The notes beneath the pieces are model-generated. The model was not told where the DNA came from and searched no databases. It saw nothing but the letters and a program-made list of their open reading frames with translations. From Salvia splendens (taxonomy: Eukaryota; Streptophyta; Magnoliopsida; Lamiales; Lamiaceae), in contig NC_056043.1 in the NCBI RefSeq assembly GCF_004379255.2, positions 1,612,001 to 1,676,000 of the forward strand: DNA of 64,000 nucleotides, in the 5' to 3' direction. Below, piece by piece: positions 11,182-21,444 of this stretch; position 1 is the first letter of the stretch; each line of letters opens with the position of its first letter. The position numbers and the translations under genes were made by a program.

Positions 11182-12956
11182 TATTTGATCAAAACAAAAA
11201 TGGCCTTAAACCAAGAATTGCAGACCGTTTTATGTCCATTGGATTAGACAATCTAATCTTAAGATTACATTAATTAACGGCCCGATTTAATGGGAAGATA
11301 TTATTATTTTAATTATTTATAATCTAAAAAGGTTAATTAAGTAAATTGCAGTATGTTGGTAGTTATAGTATTTCCTATAATTTTGCTCCGTCATCTCTCC
11401 ACTAATTGCTCTTTAGCGTAGTGTATTAGAGTATTCAATTGGTATCAACGTTTTTGTGATATGCTTATATGTGTGTTTAGTATGACCCATTTTTGTATAG
11501 GGTAGTTGTTTCACTTTTATGAAGCAATTTCATCCTATTATGACATATAATCATACTAATTCTCGTGTTATGAAGGAGATGAAATTATGGATTGTTAAAT
11601 CAATTACTTCAATTTTTCTTCTCATTTTTCATTTCTGCGGGCATATTTTATTTAACCTAGAATTTAAGTATCTGAATTCTCATTTTTTTGACATGATTAC
11701 GTATGACCTCAGTCCGTACTTAGTATGACATAACTTTATCATCAATTATTTTTATTCTTGATTCTGTATCAGTATCATTAATGATGCAAGTATGACTTAT
11801 TTGTATTGCTAATATGACATGTTATTGTACGACCGTTTGTATGCACTAAGTATGACCGATTTGTCCGCTATGTTTCGATTTTTGTATAGTATGACCCATT
11901 TTCAAATAAGATAGTGGTATGAGTTGTATGCCGCGATTTCATCCTATTATGACCTATTATCATTATACAGCCCAGAAGAAGAAACTAATGGAGGAATTTT
12001 ATGGTGTTGAGGCACCCCAGGAGGTAGATGTACAACCTCCTGAAGTCGTCAGCACGAAGGGATGTGGAAGTAGACTCCCATCAAGAGTGGAGAAGGTTTT
12101 GAAGCTTAAGAGCAAGCCTTTGCGTCAATGTAAGAAATGTCAGGAGTGGGGTCACCACGATTCAAGGAATTGCGACAAATTCAAAGAGAAAGAAAAGCTG
12201 CGGTCGAGAAGAAATTCTGATGTTTGATACAATGTATTTTGTTTTTTTAAGTAATACGTCGGTTTAAATCTTTTTCTTGGAGACCATTTTATTTGCAATG
12301 TTACGTTGTTAGAAATGACTGAGTTCATTCTTAATTTTATTTGGCATTCTGTTTGTCAATAGTTTTATGTCATGTCTTGAACTGTGGTTTATTATGACTC
12401 AGTTTTACATTAACTTTGCATGACCCATATATTCATCTAGTATGACCCAAGTGAATAAATTAATATCTTGGCGTATAAAACACTAGTTTTATATGATGAC
12501 TCTAATGTTGCCTAAATATGACCCAATATACCCACACAATGATATGACATATAAAATTGTTTAGTATGACCCAAAAGCATAATTAATGTTCATAACAATT
12601 GTTTTTGCATGATTCAATCGCTCTAACTTTTTTAATATGTTAAAAACTTGCATAGAATCTCGTTTTTGTTTTTAAATATGTTCAAAACACGAGAATATTC
12701 TTCGTTTGTACTAATAATTAGTTTTTAATATGTTAATAACGTGTGGAGTAATGATTTCAATTAATCCGCTCGTAAATAACGGAAGGCAGTTGTTAATATT
12801 TTCTATACCTAAATTACCCTTTCATGACACAACACCCTCCTATTATGACCCAACAAAATCATTCACAACACTAGATCGTGGCCATTCATTTCCAGATCTC
12901 ACGGTACATATTTGGTCTGTATTTCTTTACATAAGGGCTTCTTTTGGTAGATTAAA

Positions 12957-12960
<4 letters not shown>
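11180..12960. mobile_element. Mutator-like element 1 with FAR1-type remnant and TATGACC motif array
   Basis: 1.78 kb bounded on both sides by (TA)n. The left end GGTATTTGATCAAAAC and the reverse complement of the right end, GGGTTTTAATCTACCAAAAG, align over about 55 bp (shared GCAGACC/ACAGACC and ATG blocks), which supports diverged terminal inverted repeats. The interior holds a FAR1-like zinc-knuckle exon and many copies of TATGACC or TATGACAT. Mutator affiliation rests on the FAR1/MULE-type remnant and on the sister elements; no intact transposase is present. Confidence 0.6.
11971..12227 (+). pseudogene. C-terminal exon remnant of a FAR1/FRS-like (MULE-derived) protein
   Basis: The frame after a splice acceptor (TTATACAG ending at 11970) reads AQKKKLMEEFYGVEAPQEV, then TKGCGSRLPSRVEKVLKLKS and RQCKKCQEWGHHDSRNC, a Cys-Cys-His-Cys zinc knuckle. 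The KGCGSRL block followed by a knuckle is the arrangement found at the C-terminus of FAR1-related proteins and their Mutator transposase relatives. No transposase core or DNA-binding domain is found upstream, so it is taken as a remnant. Domesticated use cannot be excluded. Confidence 0.6.

Positions 12961-12990
<30 letters not shown>
12961..12990. repeat. (TA)15 tract between two elements
   Basis: Pure TA dinucleotide joining the CCC end of element 1 to the GGGG end of element 2. Confidence 0.97.
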
Positions 12991-12993
<3 letters not shown>

Positions 12994-14611
12994 GAGCGTT
13001 ATTCTCCTTTTCACATCTTAGATCCTTTTTCCTTCTTAATATTACGCGTTAGATCTAAGGCATCAACGGATCAGATTGATTCTATAAAACTGGTTCCGTG
13101 TTGCATTATAGAAGGTGGTTGTATGCATTACAGGGTTATTATTGACATTTGACGGAAAAGTAACTGCCACATTTTGGTATCTGCGAATAATGCACCACAT
13201 GGTCACGAGTAATGCATATAATTGACTATATAATGCACAATATGTGAAATGCAATGCATACGAATAAGATGTACCATGTTATGATGTTTGGACGCACGTT
13301 TCTTGTTTCCCCTAAGGGTTTAATAAGCTTAGGGGCTAGAGTATAGTACGTAGACACGTATGTAATCTTCACATGGTAACGAGTAATGGATATAATTGAC
13401 TATATAATGCACAATTTGTGAACTGCAATGCATACGAACAAGATGTGTTGTGTTATGATGTTTGACACACGTTTCTTGTTTCCCCTAAGGGTTTTAATAA
13501 GCTTAGGGGCTAGGGTATAGTACGTACGCATTAATAACAAATTATATAACGATACGAATAATTCACCAAATTGTCACGAGTAATGGATGTTATTAACTAT
13601 ATAATGCACAATATGTGAACTACAGTGCATACGAATAAGATGTACCATGTTATGATGTTTGACACACGTTTCTTGTTTCCCCTAAGGGTTTAATAAGCTT
13701 AGGGGCTAGGGTATAGTACGTAGACATTACTAACAAATTGTTGTTATTGGAATATACGTATGTGCATTATTTGGTTTAGGTAGTGCATTATGTAGCTGTT
13801 AATTGTCATTATCTCAGTATATTATGCATTATTAGAGGTATTGTGTATATGGGTTAATCAACGGATTGAAGATTACATACGTGCATTTAGTAATGTCTAC
13901 GTACTATACCCTAGCCCCTAAGCTTATTAAACCCTTAGGGGAAACAAGAAACGTGTGTCAAACATCATAACATGATACATCTTATTCGTATGCATTACAG
14001 TTCACATATTGTGCATTATATAGTTAATAACATCCATTACTCGTGATAATTTGGTGAATTATTCATATCGTTTTATAATTTGTTATTAATGCGTACGTAC
14101 TATACCCTAGCCCCTAAGCTTATTAAACCCTTAGGGGAAACAAGAAACGTGTGTCAAACATCATAACACAACACATCTTGTTCGTATGCATTGCAGTTCA
14201 CAAATTGTGCATTATATAGTCAAATATATCCATTACTCGCTACCATGTGAAGATTACATACATGTCTACGTACTATACCCTAGCCCCTAAGCTTATTAAA
14301 CCCTTAGGGGAAACAAGAAACGTGTGTCAAACATCATAACACAACACATCTTGTTCGTATGCATTGCAGTTCACATATTGTGCATTATATAGGCAATTAT
14401 ATGCATTACTCGTGACCATGTGGTGCATTATTCGTAGCGGTTTCCAGCCATTATTAGATTACTATTGTACCCTCATAATGCACAAAATATGACAAATAAT
14501 GCAACACGGGATTAATTACCCAATGTTGATCTTGACCGTCTATTTCTCTAATCTAATGGCTGATATTAAGAAGGAAAAAGGAGGAAATATAGGAAAAGAA
14601 AATGAATACAT

Positions 14612-14614
<3 letters not shown>
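12991..14614. mobile_element. Mutator-like element 2, fold-back type, with TAATGCA motif array
   Basis: Starts GGGGAGCGTTATTCTCC and ends AATGAATACATCCC, with (TA)n on each side. Left terminus and reverse-complemented right terminus share CCTTTTTCCTTCTTAATAT and GTGTTGCATTAT, giving inverted repeats of roughly 120 bp with gaps. Inside, a unit containing ACACGTTTCTTGTTTCCCC and TAAGCTTAGGGGCTAGGGT occurs three times forward (near 13300, 13475, 13670) and three times inverted (near 13905, 14100, 14275), making a very large palindrome centred near 13800. No protein-coding frame was recognised. Confidence 0.72.

Positions 14615-14648
<34 letters not shown>
14615..14648. repeat. (TA)17 tract between two elements
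   Basis: Pure TA dinucleotide joining the CCC end of element 2 to the GG end of element 3. Confidence 0.97.
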
Positions 14649-14650
<2 letters not shown>

Positions 14651-17600
14651 ATTGTATTCAAATCCTTTTCCCCTAATTAATCCAATCTCCTTCTCAATCT
14701 CGGTCATCCATTTTCAAGATCCTAAGGCCGAAAATAGAGCCTGATTATTTCTTTTTTATTCATTGAAAAAATAGAAAAGGGCTTTTATGGTATACATATT
14801 AACGTCGGTTATGGAAAGTGCTTGATTATCTCCATCTAAAGATTGCAGCGGTTTTATTCAACGATTCCAGAATCATTTCTTCTCTGTCACCGGTTATTCT
14901 CCCATCATTCTCCATTGAAGACAATTTGTGTTCTAAATTTTTTGGCGAAATTTGCATTGGTTTTTATTTCGCGTTCAAATTCTATTTTCTTGGAGCACAC
15001 CCGCATCGTTTTCGGCATATTATTGTTTTCGTTTTCTTCAACAATGGAAGAAGGTAATCTAAGTAGAATTTATGCTGAGATTAAATGGATTAGAGAACTT
15101 GAAAACCGTTTGGTTGTAGGTTTCATTCATTGCAAAAAGGTTTTCCCATGTTTTGAAGCCTATGATTATTTTTCCCACGTTTCATTTATTCCCAAGGTGT
15201 TTAACAATTCTGGGGGCTAGGGTTGTAGTATATTGTGTGAAACACAAACTCTACGTAGAACCGCGAGTATGATGCATTCCTTTATGTCTTAGTTTTCGTC
15301 GTGGCTAGGTTAGTAGTTTAAACGGCTTCAAATAATGCACCAAATGTGAATATGCAATGGATGTTATTGCCTATATAATGCATGATATGTAAACGACAAT
15401 GATTAGGTTTAATGAGCCGGTAGTCATGTCTCAATATATTTATATGGAAACATGATTCCAGGTTTTGATAAGGTGGGGTTTAGGTTTTCTTCATTCCCCT
15501 AGGGTTGCCCAATTCCGGGGGCTAGGGTAGTAGTATATTGGGTGAAACACAACTTGTACGTAGGACCGCGAGTATGACACACGTAATGTACGTATTATAT
15601 TATATAATGGTTTTTTTAGGATATATAATGCATGATTTGTTATATGTAATGTAAATTTCTTCTGACCAGTTTTATTTACAGTTGGTCGTGTATGATAGAT
15701 AGACGCACGTTTCGTCTTTTCCCCGAGGGTTTAAGATTCCTTGGGGGTAGGGTGTAGTATGTACTAAGTTAAGCAAACCGTCGCCAAAGTACACGAGATT
15801 CAGTCATTCATTTAGGGTTTATAAATCATATCCGCTAGGTAGTAGTTTTTAACTGATACACATAATGTACATATTATAGTATATAACGGTCATTTTAGGT
15901 TCTGTAATGCACGGTTTGTGATCTATAATGTACACTTTTACTGACAAATTTAATTAAAGTTTGTCTGTGTTTGATTATTCGGCGCACGTTTCTTATTTTC
16001 CGAAAGGGTTTAGTAGTCCTTGGGGCTAGGGTGTAGTATGTTCTAAGCCTTAAAAACATCGTCAAAGTACACGAGCTGCAGTCATTCATCTAGGGTTTAG
16101 AAAGCATAGCGGCTAGGTAGTATTTTGTAACTGATACACATAATGTACATATTTTGTAATATAATGGTTGTTTTAGGTTCTGTAATGCATCATTTGTGAT
16201 CTATAATGTACATTTTTCATGACCACTTTAATTTAAGTTTTGTCGTGTTTGCTTGTTCGGCGCACGTTTCTTGTTTTTCCAAAGGGTTTAACAATCCTTG
16301 GGGCTAGGGTGCAGTATGTACTAATTGACAAAATCATTACCAAAGTCCACGAGTTTCAGTTATAAAGCGAGGGTTTAGATATCATCGCGGCTAGGGAGTA
16401 GTTTTGACTGATTTACATAATGTACATATTATACTAAATAATGGTTATTTTAGGTTCAGTAATGGTCGAGACATGAGCTGTCCTACATACAACATCATAA
16501 CATTATTTAAATGGGAAGCTATCAATATTGTGTCACATTTTCATTAAATAATGCACCATGTCAACCAGCAGCCACATGATGCATGGAACATGGTATATAA
16601 TTCATTAAAATCACCAAATAATGCACATATTAAATCAAGTAATGAACATAACAAATATTCCATTCACTCTTTGACCATATACAAAAGCAGTAACATGCTG
16701 CATTAAATAAGGATATATAATGCATTGAATGAGTTACATAATGTAAAGATTTAATCATGTAATGAACATACAAATAATACATTCACTATTTGACCAAAGT
16801 ACAACTGCAGTTACATGATGCATAACAAAAGGATACATAATGCATAGAACAGGATATTATATCGGGTAGGGAAGTAGTTTTTAGTGACACACATAATGTA
16901 CATATATTACTCTATAATGGTTATTTTAATTTCTGTAATTGACCATTTATGATATATAACGTAAATGTTGGATGAGATGTTTTTTTGGTGATTTTGTACA
17001 GTGGTGATTGTACTCATGTACACAAGCAGTCAACTAATGCATAATACTTGGTAAATAATGTATAATACTTGATAAATAGTGTACAGAAGTAATGAAATAA
17101 TGCACAAGGAAATATGACTTTCACCTATTCACCTATGTACACAGCGGTCAAATAATGCATAATATTTGATACATAATGTATACTACTAGTTTAATAATGT
17201 ACAGATTCGTCTTCATCCATCTGCCTTCACAGTATTTATCTGCGATTTTTTTCACTTCATTGTTCCTGAATCTCAGCTACTTCGCTGCTGTCCTACATAC
17301 AACATCATAACATTATTTAAATGGGAAGCTATCAATATTGTGTCACATTTTCATTAAATAATGCACCATGTCAAACAGCAACCACATGATGCATGGAACA
17401 TGGTATATAATTCATTAAAATCACCAAATAATGTACAGATCCGGTCAAAAAATGAACATACAATTATTGCATTCACTCTTTGACCCATGTCAACCAGCAG
17501 TCACATGATGCATGAAACACGGTACATAATGCATTAAAATATCAAAATAATGCACAGATTACATCAAGTAATGATCATACAATTAGTACATTCACTCTTT

Positions 17601-18853
17601 GACCCATGTCCAACAGCAGTCTCATGATGAATAAAACATGGTACATAATGCATTCAAATAGCCAAATAATGCACATATTAAATCAAGTAATGAACATAAC
17701 AAATATTCCATTCACTCTTTGACCATATACAAAAGCAGTAACATGCTGCATTAAATAAGGATATATAATGCATTGAATGAGTTACATAATGTAAAGATTT
17801 AATCATGTAATGAACATACAAATAATACATTCACTATTTGACCACAGTACAACTGCAGTTACATGATGCATAAAACATGATACATAATGCATAGAAAAAG
17901 TAACACAATGAAAAAATTCAATCATATAATGAACATACAAATACTACATTCACCAAGTAATTCATGTACAGAATCAGGCAACTATTCCATTAAATCGACA
18001 TGCAAATGAGATAGAATGCCCACCTTCAGATTGAGATTGCTGAGAGGTTGAAGGACGTCCTCTTTTCGTCAATATTAATCTGGGAAAAGTACCAAAAAAT
18101 CTGAACCCTAGCAGATTTCGTATACAAATTGGGTCACGAAACACTTGTAACCCACCCAATAATTACCATATCAATTAAAGAGCCACCCCTAACCACAATG
18201 AATACGAAATAATTATTTAAATGGCAATCGTGTCGAATAAGATTTTGAAAAGATCCCGTTTTTGTGGGTTAAAAGTTGTGAATCCCCGAGTTGGTGTTTT
18301 GGTAGGCTGCGAAAAACGAGGATAAAGCGGCGACAATCGGCGAAAATGGCGAAAATCGAGTTGATGGAACCCAGAAATTAAACTTATTCAAACCTACCTC
18401 TTCGCCGACTTTTGGACCGGGAACCAGGCGACGATCAACGGCTAGGGTTTTTGAAGCGAGAATTGCGTTGAGCGATTGCGTTGGGAGATTGAGTGGAGAA
18501 GAAATTGTGGCGGCTAGGGTTTTTTAGTGAGGAATGTGTAGAGAGACTGCGTTGAGAGACGATTTGTGAAGACGATTTTGGAGAGAGAAGCGGGAGTAAA
18601 TACGGTTTATGATGAATGAGGCGGTAGATGGAAAGTAGTGGGTGTATCACGCTAAAATCGCGGCTCCTCGTTTTCTTCAGATTTGATAACATAAATTTAC
18701 TGTTTCACCCTCATAATGAATCAAATTAACGAAATAATGAACTACGGAATGCTTATATACTACTTAAATCCGCTTCGTTCATCTAGCATATCCAACGATC
18801 AAAATCAAATTGGAACTTAAATCTAAGCATAGAAAAGGACTTTAACATGACCC
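14649..18853. mobile_element. Mutator-like element 3 (4.2 kb) with TAATGCA array and internal direct repeats
   Basis: Starts GGATTGTATTCAAATCCTTT and ends GACTTTAACATGACCC; the reverse complement of the end (GGGTCATGTTAAAGTCCTTT) matches the start in pattern. It shares the GGGGCTAGGGTRTAGTA unit with element 2. Direct repeats: about 150 bp at 16477 and again at 17287, and about 190 bp at 16623 and again at 17680. The motif AATGCA/ATGCAC recurs every few tens of bases through most of it. The right end holds a GC-richer stretch (18000-18660) that may be captured or former coding DNA on the minus strand, with an AT-hook-like RGRPSTSQ segment; no family could be assigned. Confidence 0.6.

Positions 18854-18884
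<31 letters not shown>
18854..18884. repeat. (TA)n tract, right boundary of element 3
   Basis: TA dinucleotide tract interrupted once (TACATA), starting directly after the CCC terminus of element 3. Confidence 0.9.
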
Positions 18885-19777
18885 TTAATTGTGTAATCAT
18901 AGCATGAAACCTTTTTTTTCAATGAGAATTTTTAATTTTTTTTAAATTCATAATAGTTATGTAAAATAAAATGTGGGTTACACAAGTTAGTTATGCAAAT
19001 TTTCCATAACGATTAATTGCAAGAAGGATCTATGATTTGTACAACATTAAATTAAAAAACCACTTCAATTCACATAAAATCTTAGACTTCAAATATCAAC
19101 TATTTCTATTGTTCGATTAATACACATACAATTGTTCCATCCATATTTTTTTATAGTATACTCGTTGTCACTTATAACATGGAATTGAAATAATTTTAGT
19201 ACTTAATTCTTTTATAAAATAAATAAATTTTTGTTTTCATTTTTCCATTCCAAATATGGGAAATTTTCTCTTCATTCTGATTGTGACTAATCATTCCATT
19301 TCCAAAATTTGCTCCTCAAACAAGTAACAAATCTATTGTATTTAAAAAAATATATAACTAAATTGCGCTTGTATACCAACAAATCTATTGTATTTCATTT
19401 AGTTCAAACAAAATCTAGTCTAAGTAATAGTACTCCATAATAATGAAAGTATCTGAAATAAATACATAAACTGAATTTCCAAAATAAGTAACAAAATTAT
19501 TTAATCCAACATCGAAAAGGCGCCATCGCAGCGTTACATAAAGTTGCCACCCGCCGATTTCCATTTCAAGATTCCAATTAATGATTTAATTACTAAATCT
19601 ACTTCCCTCCACTCCAAATATTTCAAATTTTCTTCACAAACTCAAATTATTTCCCAAACCAAACTCCCAAATTGTAAAATAAAAAATCCCTCCATCAACC
19701 CAAAAATTCCCATTTTCAATCACAAACAACTTCAAACCAATTTCATTCAAACTTCCCTCCAAATTATAATCAATCCC
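18885..19777. other. AT-rich spacer and 5' flank of the broken KEN/D-box paralogue
   Basis: No gene seen. From about 19569 it matches the 5' flank of the intact paralogue near 10458. Upstream of that it is unclassified AT-rich DNA. Confidence 0.5.
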
Positions 19778-19785
19778 TATAAAAC
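19778..19785 (+). promoter_or_regulatory. TATA box of the broken KEN/D-box paralogue
   Basis: TATAAAAC 43 bp before the ATG at 19828, matching the position of the TATA box in the intact copy. Confidence 0.6.
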
Positions 19786-19997
19786 TCCAACCAATTCACA
19801 ACCATCACCACCACAATTATCAAATCAATGGACAAGGAGAACATCCCACCATTTTCGACGTCTAAAAAGCCCGGCCCGAATGATGAAAAGGGCAATCTCG
19901 CCTTGGCCAAGATGAAATGGAGAAGAAGGCCTTTGAGGGATGTTACTACTTTTTATAGAGAAGCTGAATCGAGGCGATTGGATTTGAAGATGGATCC

Positions 19998-20002
19998 CCC
20001 TG
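19998..20002. repeat. Target site duplication CCCTG, left copy
   Basis: Identical to 27582-27586 on the far side of the retrotransposon. Confidence 0.95.
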
Positions 20003-20692
20003 TGATGAGTCGGCGAATTTTTGATGGTGATGAATGCTCGTAAAAATAAAGGAAGATCAACACACAGAGATTTACGTGGTTCGATTTACTGAGGTAAATC
20101 TACGTCCACGGGAAGAAAAGAGGGCAGAGTTGTACTGCTTGATCTGTTTTCTACAGCTAACAATACAAACTTGCTATTTGCTATTTTCTCTCTAGAGAGC
20201 TTAACAGAAGTTAACAGAAGGAGATTATCTATCTGACCTAGGTTCTATTTATACATTGAACCAAGATCGTGGCATGCAGCATTTATTAGGTAGTGGATGT
20301 CGTGGAGGTCGTGGCGACCTTGCATGGGTCCACTATCCTGCATGAGTTAATGACTGCTTGACACCACTAAATAGATCGTCGGTGTTGCGGAGGTGGAAAT
20401 CTTGCATGAGTCCACTATTTCCTAGTTCGGTCGAATACTGAGACCGGACTGCTGAATTATTGCCGAGCAGCTTTTGCCGATCTGAGAGTAGAGCTTGATG
20501 CCGACCAGAGAGCAGAGTTTGATTGGTTGGCTTTTACCGAGCTGTAGGCTGGGGCCGAACTCTGTGGTTGTGCCGAACTGAACTCTTGAGTCATGCCGGA
20601 CTGATACTCTTTAGCCATGCCGAACTGATACTCTTTCTTGGGCTTTACTGCTGTTGGGCTTGTTTAGTATTTGTTTAGTACGTACTCCATCA
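20003..20692 (-). repeat. LTR, left copy (3' LTR of the element)
   Basis: 690 bp, TGATGAGTCGGC to TACTCCATCA. Offset from the right copy is exactly 6,889 bp. The only difference I found is A at 20168 against G at 27057. Confidence 0.97.
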
Positions 20693-20708
20693 CTACCCCC
20701 CCCGAAAA
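20693..20708 (-). promoter_or_regulatory. Polypurine tract
   Basis: On the minus strand a run of eight G followed by TAG directly precedes the LTR start (TGATGGAGTACG). The position and composition fit the plus-strand primer site. Confidence 0.8.
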
Positions 20709-21444
20709 GTGAAGTGAATCACTTCGGCATTCTGGATAAAGGTACGGGGTAAGTTGATGTTTGTCCTTGGTCTGATGAAGTGAACTCTTCTTTGACCGGA
20801 CTTGGTTTGTGTCCTAATTTGGCGAGTTTTATCGCTCGGATCGAACTTTCCGTTGTCCTAATTTGGGGATCGGACTTTCCCTTGTCCTAATTCGGCGAGT
20901 TTTATCGCGTGGATCGGACTTTCCCTAGTCCTAATTCAGGCAAGTTTTATCGCGAGAATCAGACTTTTGTTGCAGTTCGTTTCAGACGAAGTGCTTGATT
21001 CTTAAGCTGAATTGTGGTCTTGTATCCTCTTTAGAAGCTTGGACTTCACAATCGTTGGCTTATTGCAGCTCGTTTCAGACGAACTGCTTGTTTAAGCTGA
21101 ATTGTGGTCTTGTATCTTCTGTAGAAGCTTTGACTCACAATCGTGTGCTTGTTGCAGCTCGTTTCAGACGAACTGCTTGTTTAAGCTGAATTGTGGTCTT
21201 GTATCTTCTGTAGAAGCTTTGACTCACAATCGTGTGCTTATATATGTTCTAAGAAGGGGATCAGCCTTCGAAGAACAAGATACCTCAGTAACATTTGTAA
21301 GAGACGACACGCACAGAGACAGACAAAACACATAGACAAAACGCATAGAGGCAAATAAAAAGCACATAGAGAAACAAAGATCAAGCAAACCAAATAAAGC
21401 ACATTGACCGGACAGGACTCAAGACTGACTGACCGGACTGTCTC
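20709..21444. repeat. Element 3' noncoding region with tandem repeats
   Basis: Between the pol stop and the 3' LTR. Three tandem units of about 90 bp begin at 20970, 21063 and 21152, each with GTTTCAGACGAA, AAGCTGAATTGTGGTCTTGT and GTAGAAGCTT or a variant. A shorter repeat with TCCTAATTYGG and GAGTTTTATCGC lies at 20815-20960. Noncoding tandem repeats upstream of the 3' LTR are common in Tat-type elements. Confidence 0.85.

Noticed and set aside
15041..15220. Frame starting MEEGNLSRIYAEIKWI inside Mutator-like element 3
   Set aside because: Short, no family resemblance, and embedded in repeat DNA that shares units with noncoding parts. It could be captured exon sequence but cannot be supported.
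17974..18692. Minus-strand frames with RGRPSTSQ and basic stretches at the right end of element 3
   Set aside because: The GC shift suggests former coding DNA, but no domain can be named and splice sites are unclear.
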